Below, piece after piece: positions 56,248-64,000 of a stretch of 64,000 nt of DNA (positions are counted from its first letter, which is position 1; each line of letters starts with the position of its first letter). The stretch covers positions 1,847,629 through 1,911,628 of the forward strand of contig QUOL01000006.1 of the NCBI GenBank assembly GCA_009761415.1. Direction: 5' to 3'. The translations under genes were made by a program, and so were the position numbers. Source of the DNA: Sarcomyxa edulis. Taxonomy: Eukaryota > Basidiomycota > Agaricomycetes > Agaricales > Mycenaceae. A model generated the notes under the pieces. The model was not told the origin of the DNA. It was given only the letters and a program-made list of their open reading frames with translations, and did not search any database.

Positions 56248-59200
56248 TTATAGGTCATACGGCAAATCTTTGGCTAATCTATGAAGTTGGACTCGTAGCG
56301 CGGCCATATCCTTCTCTTTCAACCCAGTACCACTGTATCCACGAAGGACCGCACCTATCGTGGCTAAAACCCAAAGACCACAGTCATACGAGTTGGATTG
56401 AACGGGTGTGACCTAGGGAAAATGAGCTTCCGAAGAGAGATACCAAGAGATATTTTAGCTTACACATATAGGACGCGCTACCCAGCCTTCAAGGATTATA
56501 GGGCAAGAGTGAGAGTGCTTGTTAGCAAGTATGACCATTCTCGTAATCAAGATCATTATGTCCTGGAAAGCCGTAAGTCATGATCCGAGAGCCTCGTTGC
56601 AAGACTGTCACTCACCTTGATATCACGCTTCCAAGGTTTCTCTTCTGCAAAGCTGTCGAATAAGAACAATTGTCGTTGCTCAGGGACAATGATGGCCAGT
56701 AACCAGTGGTTTCGGCGGTGCACAGGAAGAATCCAGACCGGCTTCTCCCAGTAGTCCAAGGGGCCAATCCAGCGCCATAATTCGGAGTCCGAACAGGTAC
56801 CTCTTACACGAGGGATATCGTGCGTGGAGAGAAGGGAAAACCCTGCAGAAGCCTGAGCATTCAAGGCCGTGAACCTCCGCTGCATCAGAGCAGCACCACC
56901 ATTTATGCAAACATCGTTCAAGAGGGCGGTAGGGGATGCCAAACGTAAGAGATCCTGGTCTTCAAAGCAATGAATTTGGCCTGCAATATCACGAATGCGA
57001 TGATAAGGGTGACTGCGCATTTCGCCAGGAACTTGATGTATATTGCCAAGAACGGCAGGGAGATCCAGGTCCCGAGTCATCGCGTTCTACATCCGAGTAA
57101 GTAACCTGACTTGAAGGTGTAGGATTAATTTACGAACCAGAACGGTCCAAACCAAGATAGCATCTACGCCGTCGGATATAGTGTCGGTTTCGCACACTTG
57201 CTCGTCTTCTAATAGGTCGGCCAAAACAAGGGAATTGCTGTCGGGGAGTGGTCCTAAGTCTTCGATTTCTATAGCAGAATCCAAGCTTTCCGTCTGCTGT
57301 TCATCGTTGGTGAATCCAGACGTGGTCAGTGCTGAGAAGGGTATTGCTAACGAAGAGCCCGCAGACACCTCGGTCGCGATCCTTGTCGATTCAGAGATGT
57401 GCCACTCAAACGAACCAAACGGCGTCAACGATGTAGACCATCGGGATTTAAGAAGCAGTAATGAATCCCTTCTGTGCTCTAAGTGAATGGTCAGATCGTG
57501 ATCTAGAAGAGTAACCGGTGAAAACATTTTAAAACAAATATACGGAGACGAGGAAGCCTACTGGATGGGGTAGAGAGGGCGAGCTCCAAGGCAGCAAGTT
57601 CCCGACCAAACCAATGACAGAGATTGCTAGCTTCCATCTTCAATCGTTCTCGTTCTTCCTTGCACCGATCGACCTTCAACATAGCTCGGATTCCCTGGCG
57701 GACCTCGACATCCTCAATCCATCGAGGTGCCTCAACTTGAGACGGTGTGATCCATACATCTTCCATTAAGGTAGAATCATCGCGAAGCTTCCCAAGTTCG
57801 GTGGGAAGAGGAGAGGGAAGAGGAATGTTGCATTTCGGGTCATACAGCTCTTCGAGTTGGGTGCAGCAACGATTATACTTCCGAATAGAAGCGATGAGAA
57901 CCCGCTTACGCTTCGTGATGGATTTCCGCGTGTGCTGATGGAGCTTCGTCCCTGTGAGTCATAAGAAATGTTACAATGCAGTCGACTGAATCTCAGGCAA
58001 AGGGTTTACCTAGAGCTGGATGTGCCCCTCCTGCAGCACGGTCTAACTTGTCCCATTCAAAGAAACTACCGATGGCTCTTCTCCTGATATTTATCTTCAG
58101 GTCTCGGGCCATGATGAGCACGCGCACAAACTCCAGATTGAATTCCTTTAACTCGGGATAGGACTCCGTTACGTTGAGAGACGCAAAAAGCGATTCCACC
58201 TGTTCCTTTAGCATGTCATGCGTCTTTTCCAAGGCAGACAGAAGTTCGAGAGAGGCACGACAATCTTTAGACTTTTTGACCATGGTGCGGGTATCGTTGA
58301 TCGTCGCGTCAAGAGTTTCGATGTCTCCCTGCAGTGTTAATATAGTGTCAAGCTCCTTTTTGAGGCGGGCCGGAGCATCTGTATAACAGTTAGTTCATAG
58401 CTGTGGGAGATATAACAGATCTACACTCACGAGATCGAACAGAGAGTTGAGATTTCGTTTGAAGGGACCATTGCTGGCGCAATATTGCTTCATTTATCCC
58501 ACACTGAGACAGCTGTTTCTTAGCCTCAGCGCCCTGCGCTTCGACTCCCTTTCGCATTCTACGGACTAACCAATCCCCAAGGTCATCTCTCAACTCGGCA
58601 CCTATCGCCCGAGCATGCCCATCGATGAGCCAAAGTCTCCGGGATCTCTGTTTGATATTGTAAGTATTGCTTCAGAGGTACTCTGAACAACTTGGACGAA
58701 CTGATGAATTTCGTGTGATTCCGATGAGCTTTCGTAGACGGGACCAGAGACGCTCAGTACCCTCGCCGTCACTGAGTCCCAAACCAATGCGCAAACGAGG
58801 GTTATAGATGAGCTGGCACGACCATTGGTGGCCGTATGCGTGCATGACACTAGTTGCAAAGGTAATCCGTGAGGTGACATCTTCCGGGAGGAAGTCGTAC
58901 TAAGAAATATAGAATTGAGCCCAGCAAGATACCGAGACTGTCGAGACCTCTTACCAGGCATAGGCTTCGTCTAGAACACACCCGACATCATACAAGCAGG
59001 CCACGGTTGCGTTGATGGGAATCATCGTAAAGAAGTGCTCGAGAAGAGCGACAGCATACTTTTGTTGCTCTCCGGGTGTGTCGATATTTGCGAAGAATAG
59101 AGGAATATCATGTCGACATACCAGTGCCATGAGGCCAGTATCGTCGAAGCGGTCCGTGCTGGTTTTGACCTTAGAACCGTCGGCAGCCTCATACAATTTC

Positions 59201-60130
59201 TCGCACTCATCGACTGCCTGGTCGGGTACCTTCCGAACATAGCGTCTAGGCGGCGCTTTGCGCTTAGCCTCGATGCGCGCGCCAACAGAGTCGACAAATT
59301 CTTTACTCAGGATGTAGCTTGAGTCGAAAAATTGGGGACAATCACCAGCCGAAAGCAAGTGACGATGGTGAAAGTTTCCGTCGGTACTTATATGGAAATC
59401 ACAACTAGGATAACATAATTCAATTTAGACCACGAGAACAGATCGCGTACTTACGAGTCAATGCTTCTGCCATGCTCGAGACCCGAGAAGCAGCATGGGC
59501 AACGCATCTGTAAGATCCGGTGACATCACTAGGCGTCAAGCCTTGCGTCCAAATCGACAAATCGGAAAGAAAATTGGGTGATGAATTAGGATCTATAGAT
59601 TCCGGACTATCAAGTTCTATAGAAGTTGTTGTTCGATGGAAGGGAGCAGCGGAGGGAGTGCGTTGGTTTGTCTAGACTTATCGACGGACTTTGTTTGCCG
59701 GATGGCCTCTACCGCGCAACTCACAGAATGGTCGACCTGTCTTGTGATGGTCTGGCAGACAACATCGTACCACTAACTGCCTGTGCGAAACCGCGACGGA
59801 AGGATCACGGTAAGATGCCCCCTGATTGAATTGTTAGATAGATCCGAGCTGTAAGGCAATATACCTTACCTTGGAGTTTAGAACAGGGAATCCACGACGA
59901 ATGTAGAAGCTATGTAGAGCATTGAAATAGCAGTGATAGCATCACAAGAGCGCTCAAAAAGACAGCCGTAAAATGTTAGGAGATCGACGGAGACTGCGTA
60001 TCGAGGTTGAGAGGGTGCGGTGGGAAAGAGGCCATGAAGGACTAAAGTTTCGGCAACGTATGGCAGTTACAGACGGAAACATTGATGAGTTCAAATCCTG
60101 AGCGTGTATATAAGTTTGGAATAAAGTCGG
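56248..60130 (-). CDS. KDZ transposase with C-terminal Ulp1-type protease
   Basis: Multi-exon gene of a Kyakuja-Dileera-Zisupton DNA transposon. The N-terminal Cys-rich (CxC2-like) part at ~60130-59450 (INVSVCNCH, LHGLFPTAPSQPRYAV, RCPCCFSGLEHG) is hard to splice and may be shifted. The catalytic core has FDDTGLMALVCRHDIPLFF and VACLYDVGC (two Asp) at ~58951-59160, and after an intron HAYGHQWSCQLIYNPR with GLSDGEGTERLWSRLRKL (the Glu). A long coiled-coil region (~58600-57550) follows. The Ulp1 domain shows its full triad region: HRRNHWLLAIIV, LFLFDSFAEEKPW, LEGWVARP and QSNSYDCGLWVL with the catalytic Cys, ending at 56248. The core and protease frames look intact. Terminal repeats were not located. 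Confidence 0.82.
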
Positions 60131-60177
60131 GGAGATGGAGCTCACGGTCATAGAACAACGCTGTCACAACATAGGAC

Positions 60178-60218
60178 TTCTGAATGCAGAAGAACTGCAT
60201 TTCTTCCTGCATTCAGAA
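60178..60218. repeat. Perfect 12-bp inverted repeat
   Basis: TTCTGAATGCAG (60178-60189) and CTGCATTCAGAA (60207-60218) separated by 17 nt, near the 5' end of the KDZ gene. Possible transposase-binding or hairpin site. Confidence 0.7.
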
Positions 60219-60784
60219 ACCAAATTGGAAGATATTGGCTGGATGGGCTTTCCCAATGTCGACGTCCAGTAAAGATTCAGAGGTCTTACGAGGTCAGGAA
60301 TGAGGGCTTTCCAGGTCCGAGTAAGACATTTAGGCTGGATCCCCAGGTTCAGTACGCCGTTCAGTAGGAGCATGAAATGGAATTGAGGGTTCCGAGTCAT
60401 CTATCCAGTCTGCCTCCACCTCATCTTGCTGCAAGGACCTGGCCCAGAGGTGGATGCCTTAGATTTGCTCCGAAGCAGAGCTATCTGGCTTTGAGAGCTG
60501 CAATCTTTCGGGCGTCCGGGACCAATATGATTTTTGTCTTGGCTGATCGGCGTCTGGGAGGGGACGAATACGGTTTACCGAGACCCGGGTTGACTGGCTG
60601 TTTGCCATGAGCCTTCGATAATTTCGGTATGTCCATCGCAATGACCTTGCAATGACCGAGGATCGACGTACGATCGAGGATGCCCAGTAGCGGGGCGGAG
60701 ACTCAAAACCGTCCAAAGACGGCCACATGGTCCGTGCGCATCAATCCATATATAATCCATTTCCGGAGAATCCCAAGGCGGGGT

Positions 60785-61820
60785 TTCCCCCTTTTTCCCC
60801 CCTTTTTTCTTCCGTTCTACTTCCAGTATCTTTGTCTCGACGCCTTTGATGACATCAAACCACCTTGCTACCAATCACTGCACTGCTTAGGCGATGTACA
60901 TCTACGAGCGGCATAAAGGTCATCGGGGGCTGGTAGTTCATTGACATTGCAAGTTTTTTTTCTCTCTTTCACTTCCATCGTCTTTGTCTCGACGCCTCTG
61001 ATGACATCAAACCACCTTGCTACCAATCACTGCACCGCTTAGGCGGTGTATATCTACGAGCGGCATAAAGGTCATCGGGGGCTGGCAGTTCATTGATCTG
61101 GCAAGTTTTTCTCTTCTGTTCTACCTCCATGTATCTTTGTCTCGATGCCTTTGATGACATAAACCACCTTGCTACCAATCACTACACCCGCTTAGGCGGT
61201 GTATATCTACGAGCGGCATAAAGGTCATCGGGGGCTGGCAGTTCATCGATCTTACGATTTCCATTTTTCTTTTCGCCTATCCTTATCGTCTTCATGAACT
61301 AATTCTTGCTTCTTCCGTAGGCCTACCTTACTGCCCCGCTTGGTCCTTCCCGCGTTCGTTCATTGATTTTGCAAATTTTGCAAGTTTTTTTCTTCCATTC
61401 ACTTCCATCGTCTTTGTCTCGACGCCTTTGATGACATCAAACCACCTTGCTACCAATCACTGCACCGCTTAGGCGGTGTATATCTACGAGCGGCATAAAG
61501 GTCATCGGGGGCTGGCAGTTCATTGATCTGGCAAGTTTTTCTCTTCTGTTCTACCTCCATGTATCTTTGTCTCGATGCCTTTGATGACATAAAACCACCT
61601 TGCTACCAATCACTGCGCCGCTTAGGCGGTGTATATCTACGAGCAGCATAAAGGTCATCGGGGGCTGGCAGTTCATTGATCTTGCGAGCTTTTCTTTTCT
61701 GTCCCATTTCCATTTTTCTTTTCGCCTATCCTTATCGTCTTCATGAAACTAATGCTTGCTTCTTCCGTAGGCCTACCTTACTGCCCCGCTTGGTCCTTCC
61801 CGCGTTCGTTTCACTACCAA
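60785..61820 (+). repeat. Compound tandem repeat, five ~150-bp units
   Basis: A core starting TCTTTGTCTCGA(C/T)GCCT occurs near 60830, 60981, 61134, 61411 and 61565. Each continues through GATGACATAAACCACCTTGC-like sequence, CACCGCTTAGGCGGTG, CTACGAGCGGCATAAAGG and TCATCGGGGGCTGGCAGTTC. A second element (TTTTCGCCTATCCTTATCGT, CTTCCGTAGGCCTACCTTAC, CTTGGTCCTTCCCGCGTTCG) follows unit 3 (~61255-61375) and unit 5 (~61710-61810). This implies a higher-order period of about 440 nt. Units are 90-95% alike by eye. Confidence 0.9.
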
Positions 61821-63671
61821 CGCTTTTTGAATTGTTCTGGCCATGTTAGTACGAGATATCTACTCTGTCGGTACCTTTCTTCCCTACTTGGTCCCATCCG
61901 CGTTCTATATAACTAGTTTCCCGTACTGTGGGAGACTTTACGTTTTATTCCGAGATACTTCATTGCCCATCATCATCATCTATGCGATCCGTAAAACGTC
62001 TCAGTCAAGTCCTTCGTTTCATCTACGTTAGCGTCCACAACTGATCCGCAATATAGTCTTCTGTGAAAATCCTATACACCAGTTGTCCAGAATTGATCCG
62101 CATTCGTTGTATATGGAAATATATATCAGATCTTAATGTAAACAGAGCATCTTCGGAGGGATTATTTTAGTCTTTTGCTTCATTCGCCAACCATCCGCGG
62201 CCTGGGAGCACGAGGCGTGGCCTTGGTGGCTCGAGTATTGAATAAAACTCGAAGCAGACTTGATTACTTCTCGCAGATGGCCTCTATTTTTCTTGCCGTT
62301 TCTGCAGACATGCATGTTCGTGGTGCGACCGGCCACGGTGAGTGTCACTTTATTTTCCGAGTCATCAGATTCAGCGATACCTTATGGGTTTAGTCCCGCC
62401 ATTGATTTTGGATGCGCGAAAGGTGTGGAGCACCCTTGGGCCTATGGATTATTCACTGAGCCAATCAAGGACATAGAAGGTGTGGAGCGCGCCTGGGCTA
62501 CACTGCGCGACTCAGGGGTTTGTGGTTCAAACGGTGACAGTGAGCGCAAAGTGAGTGCCGCTTTATTCTCAGTGATTATTTGTGTCCTTGCTTTGAGTAT
62601 CTATCGGGCATTCCTCGGGTTTGGGACAGGATCCTCATGGGATGGCGTTTTCCGAACGATCCTCAACAATGGGATCTGGACATCTGATGCTCAGGTTCGT
62701 TGACTCCTATCTCCTGGGAATTTTCCAATGCTCCATTGGGAAAAATTTTGGGAATTGAGCTGCGCTGACCTGCGCCTGTATCCAAATGTCATAAAAAGTA
62801 TCAGAAAGTGAGCGCACGCATCTCAGCTTTCGGAAAATATAAAATTTTCACCTATATGTATATACCCTTAATATATAATAGCCTCATTTCCACAGAGCAG
62901 GCGTAAGCACTTTTCATCCGATACCGAAATGCTGCGCGCTGACCTGCGCCTGGGGAATTTCACTATTTTTCTGGATGGTATGTGTTTTTTGGGTCATAAA
63001 GAACACCTAAACCAGAAAGATTTTGAGGTACCTATATATCCCACCTCGCTAGAGCTGATTTGAATTTGGGTAGAATCTCAATGATATGGGGCACCGAGTG
63101 AAGTGAGAGCATGTACGTTTGCATACTTTCTCTTTGGAATATGTTTGGATACATCATCGGATACTCCACACAAAGTTTCATATTTTTGGGTTTGAGTATA
63201 GGCAGAGGCACAGCTTGTTTATACCAAAATAATCGTTTAAATTGGGATTTGGAATATTAAAGAGGCTGCGCTGCCACCATATAGCATCCGATGACCGTGG
63301 GAATTTGAGGAATTCATTGGATAGGGTATATCTCTGCACCCTCAAATTTTGGTGTATATTGGTTCAGCCAGTCCTGTCCACTATTAAGCTGGTATCGAAT
63401 GGTATCAAGTTTGGTATCAATGGTATCACTTTGGTATCATCTGCTGTATTACACGGGTTTTGACATTCAGGTTTCAAAAAAAAACCTACCTAGGAAACTT
63501 GATGATTCCGATCATGATGGTATATACAGATTATCTTATTTTCCCACAGTCAGATAATTCATTTTTCCAAGCCAGCGAACTATTGAAATGCTACCGGGTC
63601 TGCCCTCAGGGGATCAATATCATGCTGCAGACTCCCAAGACTAGGAATTAGCTGTCAATCCCAAACTAGGA
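61821..63671. other. Right flank, no secure gene
   Basis: A plus-strand frame at 62260-62703 contains a loose internal repeat (GGTGTGGAGC...CTGGGC or CTTGGGC) and one hydrophobic stretch (LFSVIICVLALSIYRAFL) but no known domain; not called as a gene. GCGCTGACCTGCGCCTG-like words recur at 62761 and 62938. TGGTATCA recurs several times within 63389-63440. Confidence 0.35.
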
Positions 63672-63830
63672 TGTTAGGAGGTTTTGGGTTAGTGTTAGAA
63701 GTTAGGGTTAGTGTTAGCGGTTTGGGTCTAGGTGCATAAAAAAAAAAAAAACCATGTCTTCAGAATTAGGAGAGTTAGGGTTGGTGTTAGAGTTATCATT
63801 CAGGTCAGAGGCACTTAGGGTTATCTTGGG
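63672..63830. repeat. Degenerate TTAGGG-like tract
   Basis: Scattered TTAGGGTTAGTG, GTTAGGGTTGGTG and CTTAGGGTTATC words around a poly-A run. TTAGGG is the telomeric unit of most basidiomycetes. The copies are too irregular to be an active telomere. Confidence 0.6.
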
Positions 63831-64000
63831 TCTTCTTTGGCAGTGTGCGTCAATTCATTTCCATATACGCACATTATGCTGTGACTTATGTGACTACTTT
63901 CAAAACCTGAGTTTATAGTTGTTTCAGCTCACCGCTTGCCAATAAGTGATGCATGATATATTTTGAGACTATACTAATACTTAGAGTCATCTGTGTACAC

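Noticed and set aside
60785..61820. Possible CRISPR array (regularly spaced repeats)
   Set aside because: Units are ~150 bp, adjacent and nearly identical throughout with no unique spacers, and the DNA is eukaryotic.
63672..63830. True chromosome end
   Set aside because: Telomere-like words are irregular and interrupted, and the sequence continues beyond them without a TTAGGG array.

Overview
The window is nuclear DNA from a filamentous basidiomycete, most likely an agaricomycete. Genes are broken by many short introns of about 48-70 nt. The families present are typical of mushroom-forming fungi: C2-NACHT-WD40 NLR-like proteins, HGD-type TKL kinases, an AAL-type fucose lectin, an F-box-like protein, a PLAC8 protein, a DUF2235 hydrolase, a KDZ transposase with an Ulp1 tail and a tyrosine-recombinase retroelement. 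No tRNA, rRNA or CRISPR array was seen.

Layout. 1.2-5.5 kb: complete C2-helical-NACHT-WD40 receptor (NLR1, +). 5.97-6.39 kb: relic of a kinase-helical gene (-). 7.6-9.4 kb: F-box-like protein (+). 11.7-12.4 kb: PLAC8-type protein with two apparent frameshifts (+). 12.6-13.3 kb: orphan 218-aa protein (-). 13.8-15.8 kb: MYND-type protein (-). 16.3-21.7 kb: second receptor (NLR2, +). 22.5-25.9 kb: DUF2235 hydrolase (-) with a G-rich repeat in an intron. 28.3-29.3 kb: methionine sulfoxide reductase A (-). 29.6-30.5 kb: hAT-like element with perfect ends and an 8-bp target duplication. 30.5-32.7 kb: cytochrome P450 (-). 33.7-38.5 kb: DIRS/Ngaro-like retroelement (-). 39.3-40.4 kb: free fucose lectin (-). 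40.9-43.8 kb: kinase-helical-lectin fusion (-). 45-46 kb: diverged tandem duplication. 47.4-48.1 kb: pseudogene copy of the 218-aa gene (-). 49.3-52.7 kb: third NLR, damaged at both ends (-). 54.3-55.1 kb: minisatellite. 56.2-60.1 kb: KDZ transposon gene (-). 60.8-61.8 kb: compound tandem repeat. 63.7-63.8 kb: degenerate TTAGGG-like sequence.

The most striking theme is one helical module, marked by an exon of exactly 51 nt (HPYAKMAWSVLS-like), in five loci: three NLRs, the kinase-lectin fusion and the kinase relic. In the NLRs it lies between a C2-like domain and NACHT. In the fusion it lies between an apparently active kinase and a lectin propeller. The module looks like the MLKL/HeLo-type four-helix bundle (inference). 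The locus therefore reads as a birth-and-death cluster of putative intracellular recognition proteins that plug different sensors (WD40 or lectin) and partners (C2/NACHT or kinase) into one helical signalling unit. Gene models were built by hand from splice consensus, reading-frame closure and comparison of the paralogues here; functions are inferred from family resemblance.
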